DNA of 6,847 nucleotides. Origin: Clostridiales bacterium. Its GTDB lineage: Bacteria; Bacillota; Clostridia; Oscillospirales; Oscillospiraceae. Of this stretch, positions 1-6,345 are shown piece after piece. The notes under the pieces were generated by a model that searched no databases, had not been told where the DNA came from, and worked only from the letters and a program-made list of their open reading frames with translations. Position numbers and translations under genes: made by a program. The number at the start of each line of letters is the position of its first letter. Positions within the stretch are counted from its first letter, which is position 1. The DNA lies in the NCBI GenBank assembly GCA_012729875.1, contig JAAYCC010000163.1, positions 1-6,847 on the forward strand. Reading direction: 5' to 3'.

Positions 1-87
1 GCAGTTCTCGGAGTTTGCGCAATAGCATTTGTTTTTGCTATCTTCCGCTTCAAAAATTCGCTTGTAGCGCTGCTGACGGGAGAATAA
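1..87 (+). CDS. C-terminal end of an unidentified membrane protein (partial)
   Basis: Reading from base 1 gives 28 codons and a TAA stop at 85-87, with the 5' part outside the window. The visible residues start with a hydrophobic stretch (AVLGVCAIAFVFAIF) that could be the last transmembrane helix. A short basic tail (RFK) follows and the protein ends in LLTGE. This pattern fits the end of a polytopic permease or transporter, but no motif identifies the family and I do not assign a function. A strong hairpin terminator starts 14 bases after the stop, which supports this being a genuine gene end. The next gene is convergent, so this one is not part of the transporter operon. Confidence 0.55.
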   Translation, partial: AVLGVCAIAFVFAIFRFKNSLVALLTGE

Positions 88-100
88 TCCGAACATAGAC

Positions 101-155
101 AAAGCGGCATAAAGAACGCCACCCACCGGGTGGCGTTCTTTATGCCGCTTTTATA
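101..155. terminator. Bidirectional intrinsic terminator, 24-bp stem
   Basis: The arms 101-124 and 128-151 are perfectly complementary around a 3-nt loop (ACC). On the plus strand the stem runs into TTTTATAT, and on the minus strand the arm ends in CTTT followed by GTCT, so termination should be stronger in the plus direction. It lies between two convergent genes and probably serves both. The last base of the stem (151) is also the last base of the stop codon of the minus-strand protease gene. Confidence 0.85.
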
Positions 156-858
156 TCTGCGTGTCCCGCTGTGCCTCTAGTTTTACACGGCGTATGACGA
201 TAATATACATAATGATAACAAAAGCGTAGAAAAAAAGGATTGTGAACGTGGTGTGCAGCATAGCGCAGGCATCGTACAAGCCGTGGAGAAAGACCGGCAG
301 CAAATAGCTCAGGAAGAGGTATCTGCGCATAGCGGCATCTCTGCCCTGTGAACGGCAGACCTGTGCGCTGCCGTAGAATGCTCCCATAAATACGGCAAAT
401 CCCATGTGTGCCGGGACTGCAAGCAGCGCTCTGGGCAGAGCTACTGAGAGACCGTAGCTGAAGATGTACATTATATTCTCGATGGCGGCGAAGCCCACGG
501 AGACAAAGACTGCGTAAACAACGCCGTCAAACCGGTAATTGAAGTTTGGATTGTTCCAGGTCGACAGTTTCAGAAACAGATACTTTACGCCCTCCTCGAC
601 CACGGCGACGACAAGAAAGGCGAGGGTTACGGAGTACAGAGGGCTGCTTGCGTCTATATATTTTTTTAGAAGATCTTCGCCCATGTACTCAAAAATACCG
701 GCGGGTATCGCGGCCAGAATGCCTAAAACAAACAGCTTGAGCAGAAGTCCGGGCGGCTCCTTCTCGACGGCGTCATGCCTGTATATATAGCGGAGCAGGA
801 AATAGGCCGGCAGCAGGGCTGCAATAATGTAGATTAAAACAATAGTCAATCCGGTCAC
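151..858 (-). CDS. PrsW-family intramembrane metalloprotease
   Basis: The 235-residue protein is very hydrophobic, with about seven membrane segments (near residues 4-24, 41-57, 75-95, 111-131, 141-163, 183-201 and 204-223). It carries the PrsW/M82 signatures in order: EPPG at 34-37, VVEEGVKY at 86-93, FAAIEN at 123-128, PAHMGF at 149-154 and HGLYDA at 192-197. In this family the paired Glu, the Glu-Asn motif and the two His are the expected metal or catalytic residues. PrsW proteases cut membrane-bound anti-sigma factors in Bacillus subtilis and Clostridioides difficile. The substrate here is unknown and no sigma or anti-sigma gene is in view. The frame opens at GTG (856-858) because a TGA lies two codons upstream. 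However, the GAGGTG ribosome site overlaps that GTG, so TTG at 847-849, 8 nt from the site, is the better placed start and would remove three residues. The gene is divergent from the ABC operon and seems to be a single-gene unit. Confidence 0.88.
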   Translation of the reverse strand: MTGLTIVLIYIIAALLPAYFLLRYIYRHDAVEKEPPGLLLKLFVLGILAAIPAGIFEYMGEDLLKKYIDASSPLYSVTLAFLVVAVVEEGVKYLFLKLSTWNNPNFNYRFDGVVYAVFVSVGFAAIENIMYIFSYGLSVALPRALLAVPAHMGFAVFMGAFYGSAQVCRSQGRDAAMRRYLFLSYLLPVFLHGLYDACAMLHTTFTILFFYAFVIIMYIIVIRRVKLEAQRDTQI

Positions 859-865
859 ACCTCAC
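858..865 (-). promoter_or_regulatory. Shine-Dalgarno of the PrsW-like gene, favouring a TTG start
   Basis: On the minus strand the bases read GTGAGGTG. The first possible start, GTG at 856-858, overlaps this site and leaves no usable spacing. TTG at 847-849 lies 8 nt beyond it, which is normal. The site therefore argues for initiation at TTG. This is a spacing inference. Confidence 0.5.
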
Positions 866-873
866 ATGTAGTG

Positions 874-902
874 ATTGTAACGCGATCCGGCGGAATATGC
901 AA
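874..902 (-). promoter_or_regulatory. Sigma-A-like promoter for the PrsW-like gene
   Basis: On the minus strand TTGCAT (897-902) and TACAAT (874-879) are separated by exactly 17 nt. The -10 box matches 5 of 6 consensus bases and the -35 box matches 3. Transcription would begin near 867. That leaves a leader of about 18 nt before the TTG start but only about 9 nt before the GTG. Confidence 0.5.
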
Positions 903-998
903 GAAAAAGACGAATCGACATTGGGGCTTCATATATGATTATTCAAAAGACCGAAGATTTATGTGTGCGCTAACAGAGCGGAGCTTTGCGGAAAATGA

Positions 999-1010
999 CC
1001 CCCCGGGGGG
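999..1010. promoter_or_regulatory. CCCCCCGGGGGG palindrome beside the operon promoter, possible operator
   Basis: Six C are followed by six G, a perfect 12-bp palindrome that ends one base before the -35 box of the operon promoter. Operators with G/C tracts are known for the CsoR/RcnR metal-sensor family, some of which control nickel or cobalt genes. That family usually also has symmetrical A/T flanks, which are absent here (TGA on the left, CTT on the right). A 12-bp palindrome can arise by chance in a window this long, so only the position makes it suggestive. No regulator gene is in view. Confidence 0.25.
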
Positions 1011-1011
1011 C

Positions 1012-1040
1012 TTGCTGACGGTTTTTGTATATGGCATAAT
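1012..1040 (+). promoter_or_regulatory. Sigma-A-like promoter with extended -10, for the ABC operon
   Basis: TTGCTG (1012-1017) and CATAAT (1035-1040) are 17 nt apart. The -10 box matches 5 of 6 bases and is preceded by TGG, giving the TGn extended -10 motif that compensates for a weak -35. Transcription would begin near 1047, leaving a leader of about 65 nt. I see only weak competing hairpins in that leader (TGTGC 1062-1066 with GCACA 1083-1087; ACAAAG 1044-1049 with CTTTGT 1069-1074) and no recognisable riboswitch. Confidence 0.6.
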
Positions 1041-1101
1041 GTCACAAAGTAGTTCTCTTTATGTGCTTCTTTGTAAAAAAATGCACAATTCTATTTGAAA
1101 A

Positions 1102-1105
1102 GGGG
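1102..1105 (+). promoter_or_regulatory. Shine-Dalgarno that decides the start of the binding-protein gene
   Basis: AAAAGGGG ends at 1105, six bases before ATG at 1112. An in-frame ATG at 1061 lies upstream with no ribosome site, and using it would put charged and polar residues before the signal peptide. The start at 1112 yields a normal lipoprotein signal, so 1112 is preferred. Confidence 0.85.
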
Positions 1106-1111
1106 ATCAAA

Positions 1112-2734
1112 ATGAAAGTAAAAAAATCAATACTAACATCTCTATTATCAGCGGCAATACTTATGGCGGCCCTTGCAGGTTGCGGAGAGGGCAAAACCAA
1201 GCCCACAGACCCTGCGTCTGCTGCAAACGCGGAGACTGCGAAGGACACTGTAGTCATCGCGATTTCGTCGGAACCCTCGTCTCTTGACCCCTGTATCGGC
1301 TGGGGACATGGGACTACTCCTCTTATACAGAGTACCTTGGTCGAATACAAGCAGGACATGACCTTTGTAAACGATCTGGCGACGGACTATTCGGTCAGCG
1401 AAGACGGGTTGAGCTGGACGTTCAAGATCCGGGATGATGTCAAGTTTACCGACGGAGAGCCGCTTACAGCTTCCGACGTCGCTTTTACATTTAACACGGC
1501 AAAGAAAAGCCAGTCGTCTCTTGACCTCACGTTTATGGACAAAGCGGAAGCTACGGCCGATGATACGGTGGTTTTCACGCTCGACAGGCCCACGTCTACG
1601 TTCCTGAATACCATAGCGACAACGGGAATTGTACCTGAGCATGCTTACGGCGACAGCTACGGTACACAGCCGATAGGCTCCGGTCCCTTCGTATTTGTCC
1701 AGTGGAATAAGGGCGAGCAGCTCATGCTGAAAGCCAACGAAGACTATTATGGAAAGATTCCTGAGATAAAAAATGTCACTTTAGTTTTCATGGAGGAGGA
1801 CGCGGCGTTCGCGGCGGTAAAATCCGGACAGGTGGACGTGGCTCTGACCTCCGCAACTCTTGCGACGGAGGACATAAGCGGCTACAACCTGAAGGTGGTA
1901 TCTTCTCTCGACAACAGAGGTTTGACGATGCCTGTGATGCCAAATGAGGGCAAGAAGACCGAGAGTGGGTATCCCTACGGAAACGATGTCACATGTAATC
2001 TTGAGATACGCCAGGCGCTCGCCTATGGTTTTGACAGGGACCAGATCGCCAAAGAGGCGCTGAACGGATTTGCAACTCACGCCTATTCTGAAAACGACGG
2101 TATGCCCTGGAATAACCCCGATGTCAAAATCGACACCGATGTCGAATATGCGAAGAAGCTCCTCTCCGATAACGGATGGACAGACGGCGACGGCGACGGC
2201 ATAGTTGAAAAGGATGGACTTAAAGCGGAGTTTACCTGTATATATCCCAGCGGCGACTCGTTCCGTCAGGCGTTGGCGATGGCGGCGGCCGCTCAGGCAA
2301 AGGAGATCGGAATAAGCATAGTTGTCGAGGGCACGAGCTGGGACGATATTTCCAAACGCATGTTCTCAGAAGCGGTGCTGATGGGCTGGGGCTCGTCCAA
2401 CCCGTACACCAGCTATTGCCTGTACCACTCGGACAACATGCTAAAGGACGACTACTATAATCCCGAGGGCTACTCAAATCCTGCTGTCGACAAATACCTT
2501 GACGCCGCAATGAAAGCCCTTAGCCCTGACGATGCGAACAAAAACTGGAAGAAGGCTCAGTGGGACGGCTCGACAGGTACTGCTATGAAGGGCGACTGCC
2601 CGTGGGTATGGCTTGTAAACATGCAGCATCTGTATTATGTCCGTGACGGACTTGATATCGGCGAGCAGCAGCTCCACGCGCACGGGGCCTCTATGCCGCT
2701 TATTCAGAACCTGAAGGACTGGATTTGGAAATAA
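1112..2734 (+). CDS. Substrate-binding lipoprotein of a peptide/nickel/opine-type ABC importer
   Basis: This is a 540-residue extracytoplasmic solute-binding protein of the SBP_bac_5 family (DppA/OppA/NikA class). A Lys-rich start (MKVKKS) and hydrophobic core lead to the lipobox LAGC, so Cys24 should be lipidated and anchor the protein to the outer face of the membrane. Family landmarks are SEDGLSWTFKIRDDVKFTDG (96-115) with PLTASDV after it, PIGSGPF (187-193), EIRQALAYGFDRDQIAKEAL (298-317), the Asp/Gly loop DGDGDGIVEKDG (358-369) and YSNPAVDKYL (454-463). Length is normal for the family. The segment WGSSNPYTSYCLYHS (426-440) and the ending HGASMPLIQNLKDWIWK resemble a clostridial clade often annotated as nickel or peptide binding. 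I do not see residues that settle the ligand, so nickel chelate, peptide and opine all remain open. It is the first gene of the operon, and a stem-loop follows it. Confidence 0.93.
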   Translation: MKVKKSILTSLLSAAILMAALAGCGEGKTKPTDPASAANAETAKDTVVIAISSEPSSLDPCIGWGHGTTPLIQSTLVEYKQDMTFVNDLATDYSVSEDGLSWTFKIRDDVKFTDGEPLTASDVAFTFNTAKKSQSSLDLTFMDKAEATADDTVVFTLDRPTSTFLNTIATTGIVPEHAYGDSYGTQPIGSGPFVFVQWNKGEQLMLKANEDYYGKIPEIKNVTLVFMEEDAAFAAVKSGQVDVALTSATLATEDISGYNLKVVSSLDNRGLTMPVMPNEGKKTESGYPYGNDVTCNLEIRQALAYGFDRDQIAKEALNGFATHAYSENDGMPWNNPDVKIDTDVEYAKKLLSDNGWTDGDGDGIVEKDGLKAEFTCIYPSGDSFRQALAMAAAAQAKEIGISIVVEGTSWDDISKRMFSEAVLMGWGSSNPYTSYCLYHSDNMLKDDYYNPEGYSNPAVDKYLDAAMKALSPDDANKNWKKAQWDGSTGTAMKGDCPWVWLVNMQHLYYVRDGLDIGEQQLHAHGASMPLIQNLKDWIWK

Positions 2735-2745
2735 CTCAGAGATTA

Positions 2746-2780
2746 CAGACGGGAGCGCGGCGCTGCTGCGCTCCCGTTTG
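2746..2780 (+). other. Intercistronic stem-loop after the binding-protein gene
   Basis: ACGGGAGCGC (2749-2758) pairs perfectly with GCGCTCCCGT (2768-2777) around a 9-nt loop. Three more pairs, including one G-U, extend it outward to 2746 and 2780. It is not followed by a U-run and the permease ribosome site AAGGAG (2787-2792) comes soon after, so it is unlikely to be a full terminator. Structures here in ABC importer operons commonly protect the upstream mRNA end or let through only part of the transcription, so that binding protein is made in excess over the membrane parts. That role is inferred. Confidence 0.7.
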
Positions 2781-2797
2781 AGTAAAAAGGAGCAGAT

Positions 2798-3790
2798 ATG
2801 ATCGTAAAACGGATTACAAATGTCTTTTTCAGATATGCTCTCCGGGTCATCACTCTGTTGTTTGCGGTCAGCGTGATCGGGTTTACCCTTGTAAGCCTGT
2901 CGCCGGTCGACCCAGTGCAGCAATATGTTCTGAGCGTGGGAAGCGTAAGCCCGGAGCAGAGAGCGGAGTTGGAGGACTACTGGGGGCTTAACGATCCTCC
3001 TGTGGAGAGATTTGAAAACTGCTTGAGTGCAATTCTTCACGGAGATTTTGGGACATCTCTTTTGTACAGACGCCCTGTGATAGACGTGATAAGAGAGAAA
3101 TTTGCCAATACATTTGCGCTGATGCTCTGCGCCTGGGTTTTCTCAGGGGTCATAGGGTTTATTCTCGGATGTGTAATGGGGGCAAACAGAGATAGAGCGG
3201 CAGATAAGATTTTAAAAAGGATATGCCTGCTCCTCTGCTCTGTTCCCACATTTTGGCTGGGCCTGCTCCTGCTGCTTCTGTTTTCGGTGTGGCTGGGGTG
3301 GTTTCCGATAGGCTTCAGTTCTCCGATCGGGGTAATGAACAGCGATGTAACAATATGGCAGCAGATACACCATCTCATACTTCCGGCTCTGACGCTCAGC
3401 CTTTTGTCCTTTGCAAATGTAGCGCTGCACACAAGACAGAAACTCATTGATGTTCTTGAGAGCGACTATGTGCTGTTTGCCAAAGCAAGGGGTGAGAGCA
3501 AGCGGCAGATAATGAAGCGTCACGGCTACCGCAATATAATAATGCCTGCGCTAACGCTGCAGTTCGCATCATTTGCAGAGCTGTTCGGAGGTTCGGTACT
3601 AGCGGAAAATGTGTTTTCATACCCCGGGCTCGGCTCGGCCGTCTCTGCGGCAGGACTGAACTCTGATGTACCGCTTCTACTTGGCATCACTCTTTTTTCC
3701 GCTTTATTTGTCTTCACGGGAAACATGATTGCAAATCTGCTTTACGGGGCAATAGATCCACAGATCAAGGAGAGCTATGCCAATGAATGA
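2798..3790 (+). CDS. ABC importer permease, DppB/NikB type
   Basis: The 330-residue inner-membrane protein has the DppB/OppB/NikB layout. There is an N-terminal helix (about 15-35), a large external loop containing YWGLNDPPVERF (61-72) and GDFGTSL (82-88), then about five helices (near 105-130, 143-170, 192-212, 246-270 and 292-318). The EAA loop that docks onto the ATPase is SDYVLFAKARGESKRQIMKR (222-241), with the usual Gly. The motifs VFSYPGLG (272-279) and GAIDP (317-321) are typical of the B subunit. Length is standard for the family. ATG at 2798 follows AAGGAG by 5 nt. It pairs with the next permease to form the channel, and the two genes overlap by 14 bases, suggesting translational coupling. 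Confidence 0.93.
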   Translation: MIVKRITNVFFRYALRVITLLFAVSVIGFTLVSLSPVDPVQQYVLSVGSVSPEQRAELEDYWGLNDPPVERFENCLSAILHGDFGTSLLYRRPVIDVIREKFANTFALMLCAWVFSGVIGFILGCVMGANRDRAADKILKRICLLLCSVPTFWLGLLLLLLFSVWLGWFPIGFSSPIGVMNSDVTIWQQIHHLILPALTLSLLSFANVALHTRQKLIDVLESDYVLFAKARGESKRQIMKRHGYRNIIMPALTLQFASFAELFGGSVLAENVFSYPGLGSAVSAAGLNSDVPLLLGITLFSALFVFTGNMIANLLYGAIDPQIKESYANE

Positions 3791-4646
3791 ACTGACAGTA
3801 CAAAATAGTTCTGTTTTTCATGGAAAACGAATAAACAGAAGGACAAAAACAGTGATTTTAATTATCCTGATCTCGGCCATTATTGCGTCCGCTCTGCTGG
3901 CGGGCGTGCTTATAAGTGACGAAGCCGTTGCCGCCGATTTTACAAACGCAAAGCAGAAGCCGTCCTTTGAGCACCTGTTTGGTACCGACTGGCTGGGCAG
4001 GGATCTGTTTGCCCGTACAATGAAAGGGCTGAGCATCAGCATTGTAGTCGGCGTTGTTGCCTCTTTGATAAGTGCGGTAATCGCTGTACTGGTCGGGATA
4101 GCCGCTGCAACAGGCTCGAAAACGCTCGACGGCTTTATAAATTGGCTTATTGACCTTGTAATGGGCGTTCCGCACCTTGTTCTCATTATCCTAATTTCTT
4201 TTGCGTGCGGCAGGGGACTTAAGGGGCTTCTGGCCGGAATAGCCATAACGCACTGGACAAGCCTCGCCCGTTTGATACGCGCCGAGGTGCTGCAGCTCAG
4301 GTCGGAGCAGTACATAGCCGTCTCTAGAAAGCTGGGTAAAAGCAATGGCTGGATTCTGATAAACCATATATTGCCCCATATGATACCGCAGTTTGTTGTA
4401 GGGCTTGTACTCATGTTTCCTCATGCTATCCTGCACGAGGCGTCGATCTCTTTTCTTGGCTATGGTCTGCCCCCTGAGCAGCCGGCAATTGGAATAATCC
4501 TGTCGGAAAGTATGAAGTATCTCTCCTCAGGTATGTGGTGGCTGGCTTTCTTCCCGGGGCTGACGCTGGTTATAATAGTAATCCTGTTTGACCGCTTGGG
4601 AGATAATCTGAAAATGCTTATCGACCCGTACAGCGCACAGGAGTGA
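3777..4646 (+). CDS. ABC importer permease, DppC/NikC type
   Basis: This 289-residue membrane protein is the second channel subunit. It has an N-terminal cytoplasmic tail with RINRRTK, a first helix near 25-46, the C-subunit signature HLFGTDWLGRDLFAR (66-80), and then about five helices. The EAA loop is EQYIAVSRKLGKSNGWILIN (177-196) and the late motif EASISFLGYGLPP (221-233) is characteristic of DppC/OppC/NikC. It ends with RLGDNLKMLIDP, also typical. Two ATGs compete: 3777 lies 4 nt after AAGGAG and 3783 lies 10 nt after it. I keep the first, but the difference is only two residues. The start lies inside the end of the B permease gene, so the two are probably translated in a coupled way and made in equal amounts. 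Confidence 0.93.
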   Translation: MPMNELTVQNSSVFHGKRINRRTKTVILIILISAIIASALLAGVLISDEAVAADFTNAKQKPSFEHLFGTDWLGRDLFARTMKGLSISIVVGVVASLISAVIAVLVGIAAATGSKTLDGFINWLIDLVMGVPHLVLIILISFACGRGLKGLLAGIAITHWTSLARLIRAEVLQLRSEQYIAVSRKLGKSNGWILINHILPHMIPQFVVGLVLMFPHAILHEASISFLGYGLPPEQPAIGIILSESMKYLSSGMWWLAFFPGLTLVIIVILFDRLGDNLKMLIDPYSAQE

Positions 4647-4655
4647 GGTGCATAT

Positions 4656-5597
4656 ATGGTTTGTAAACACGAACATCTGCTGGATGTGCAGAACTTGTCT
4701 GTATCATTCAAAATGTACGACAGAGGACTGGTACAGAAGGAACTGAAAGTTATTTCCGACCTGAGCGTCTCTGTCGATAGGGGAGAGATCCTTGCGGTAG
4801 TGGGTTCTAGCGGGTCGGGAAAGAGCTTGCTCGCACACGCTATTATGGGCATACTGCCGGAAAACGCAGCCATACAAGGTGCGATGAAGTATCAGGGGGA
4901 GGATATGACGCCTGAGTATCAGGAGAAGCTGCGCGGCAGGCAGATAGCGCTTGTACCGCAGTCGGTCACATATCTTGACCCGCTGATGCGGGTGGAAAAG
5001 CAGGTTTTGGGAGCCGGAAAGGACGCAAAGAAGAAAATTCCGGCCCTGAAAGGCATTTTTAACAGGCTGGAGTTGGACGAGTCTGTCGGAAAGCAGTATC
5101 CATACCAGCTCTCAGGCGGCATGGCGAGAAGGGTGCTTGTTTCAACAGCCGTAATAGGAGACGCCGAGCTTGTCATCGCGGATGAGCCGACGCCCGGTAT
5201 GCAGACGGGTCAGGCGATCGAGGCGCTTCGGATTTTCAGAGAGCTTGCCGATGAGGGAAAGGGTGTCCTGCTCATAACCCATGACATCGACCTCGCTCTC
5301 AATTTTGCGGATAAAATTGCGGTGTTCTATGCCGGAACAACTCTTGAGCTGGCCTCCTCCGGGGACTTTCTGAGCGGGGAGGAGTCTCTCCGCCATCCAT
5401 ATAGCAAGGCGCTTTGGCGGGCCATGCCCCAGAACGGTTTTGAACCGCTTGATGGCTTTCAGCCCTTTTCGGGGAGCCTTCCATCGGGCTGCCTGTTCTC
5501 GCCGAGATGCTCAATGTGTGAGAAGCAATGCAGACAGAAAATACCTGAAATGAGAGAGCTGCGCGGTGGATTTGTGAGGTGCTTTCATGCGACTTGA
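4656..5597 (+). CDS. ABC importer ATPase, DppD/NikD type
   Basis: The 313-residue cytoplasmic ATPase has a complete nucleotide-binding domain: Walker A GSSGSGKS (50-57), Q-loop Gln102 in PQSVTYLDP, signature LSGGM (152-156), Walker B LVIADEP with catalytic Glu177, and H-loop His209. The D-loop reads PGMQ where most relatives have a Leu-Asp pair. The C-terminal extension is the oligopeptide domain, starting at HPYSKAL (247) and containing Cys279, 285, 288, 292 and 309. In some DppD proteins the equivalent cysteines hold a [4Fe-4S] cluster. ATG at 4656 follows GAGGTG by 5 nt, and that site overlaps the stop of the C permease gene. Its end overlaps the second ATPase by 11 bases. It should pair with that protein as the asymmetric motor of the importer. 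Confidence 0.93.
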   Translation: MVCKHEHLLDVQNLSVSFKMYDRGLVQKELKVISDLSVSVDRGEILAVVGSSGSGKSLLAHAIMGILPENAAIQGAMKYQGEDMTPEYQEKLRGRQIALVPQSVTYLDPLMRVEKQVLGAGKDAKKKIPALKGIFNRLELDESVGKQYPYQLSGGMARRVLVSTAVIGDAELVIADEPTPGMQTGQAIEALRIFRELADEGKGVLLITHDIDLALNFADKIAVFYAGTTLELASSGDFLSGEESLRHPYSKALWRAMPQNGFEPLDGFQPFSGSLPSGCLFSPRCSMCEKQCRQKIPEMRELRGGFVRCFHAT

Positions 5598-6237
5598 GGC
5601 TAAAAATATATCCTTTAAATACAGCAGCAATGGCAAAAGCATACTAAAAGATGTCAGTATGCATATTGACGAAGGCGAGAGAGTTGGTATAGTCGGACCG
5701 AGCGGGTATGGAAAGAGCACGCTTGCAAAGCTCATGGCGGGATATCTGACACCCATGTCCGGATCGGTGCTGCTGGACGGCAAGCCGCTCCGCGGCAAAG
5801 GAGTATGTCCCGTGCAACTGATCTACCAGCACCCTGAAAAAGCAATAAACCCGAGATGGAAAATGGGCCGTGTACTCGAAGAATCGGGCTTTATGAATGA
5901 GGAGCTGCTCAGCAGACTGGGGATAGAAAAGCAATGGCTTACAAGATTTCCCAGAGAGCTGTCGGGCGGAGAGCTCCAACGCTTTTGTGTCGCGAGGTCG
6001 CTGTTTGAAGGGACAAGGTTCCTGATAGCTGATGAGATGAGCACAATGCTGGACGTCATTACTCAGGCGCAGCTTTGGAACGTCGTTCTCAATGAAGCCG
6101 AAAAAAGAAACATGGGGCTGATTGTGGTCACGCACAATCAGCATCTGGCAGAGAGGGTCTGTACACGAATAATAGATCTGAGTCTGATAAACAATGAGGT
6201 ACACAGCCAGTCGGAAATAGCGGAGGTCTGTCTGTAG
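5587..6237 (+). CDS. ABC importer ATPase, DppF/NikE type, short form
   Basis: This 216-residue ATPase has Walker A GPSGYGKS (37-44), Q-loop Gln81 in YQHPEKAINPRW, signature LSGGELQR (125-132), Walker B FLIADE with Glu150, a D-loop with the usual Leu-Asp (MSTMLDVITQ) and H-loop His183. It stops soon after the H-loop and lacks the HPY/Cys-rich oligopeptide domain. It is therefore about 100 residues shorter than DppF/OppF and somewhat shorter than NikE. The reading frame is intact, with a clean TAG followed by the operon terminator, so this looks like a natural short form and not a truncation. The start ATG, 6 nt after GAGGT, lies within the end of the first ATPase gene, pointing to coupled translation. 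It is the last gene of the operon. Confidence 0.92.
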   Translation: MRLEAKNISFKYSSNGKSILKDVSMHIDEGERVGIVGPSGYGKSTLAKLMAGYLTPMSGSVLLDGKPLRGKGVCPVQLIYQHPEKAINPRWKMGRVLEESGFMNEELLSRLGIEKQWLTRFPRELSGGELQRFCVARSLFEGTRFLIADEMSTMLDVITQAQLWNVVLNEAEKRNMGLIVVTHNQHLAERVCTRIIDLSLINNEVHSQSEIAEVCL

Positions 6238-6256
6238 TTGTAAAGCCTTAAAAATT

Positions 6257-6300
6257 AAAGAGGCGTCCCCTAGCCGTTACGGCTAGGGGACGCCTCTTTT
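6257..6300 (+). terminator. Operon terminator, 20-bp perfect stem
   Basis: Arms 6257-6276 and 6280-6299 are perfectly complementary around a TTA loop and end in TTTT on the plus strand. It begins 19 bases after the stop codon of the last ATPase gene. The opposite strand also ends in a short U-run (CTTTAATTTTT), so it may block transcription entering from the right as well. Confidence 0.93.
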
Positions 6301-6345
6301 CAGATTTCCTTTTCGTCTGATTTACTAGTATCAAGTATCAGTCTG

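Noticed and set aside
871..1098. Plus-strand 75-codon ORF in the divergent intergenic region
   Set aside because: It has no ribosome site, overlaps both predicted promoters and the start region of the binding-protein frame, and its translation resembles no family.
1061..1111. Upstream in-frame ATG extending the binding protein by 17 residues
   Set aside because: There is no Shine-Dalgarno, it would lie close to the predicted transcription start, and it would spoil the lipoprotein signal that starts cleanly at 1112.
1041..1111. Riboswitch in the leader of the binding-protein gene
   Set aside because: The leader is only about 65 nt with weak 5-6 bp hairpins and no recognisable aptamer core.
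2770..2781. GCTCCCGTTTGA also found at 6577-6588
   Set aside because: A 12-base exact repeat is expected about once by chance in a window of this length, and the contexts differ.
1112..6237. Naming the operon nikABCDE or dppABCDF
   Set aside because: The architecture fits both, and no residue or neighbour seen here decides the substrate, so gene symbols would overstate the evidence.
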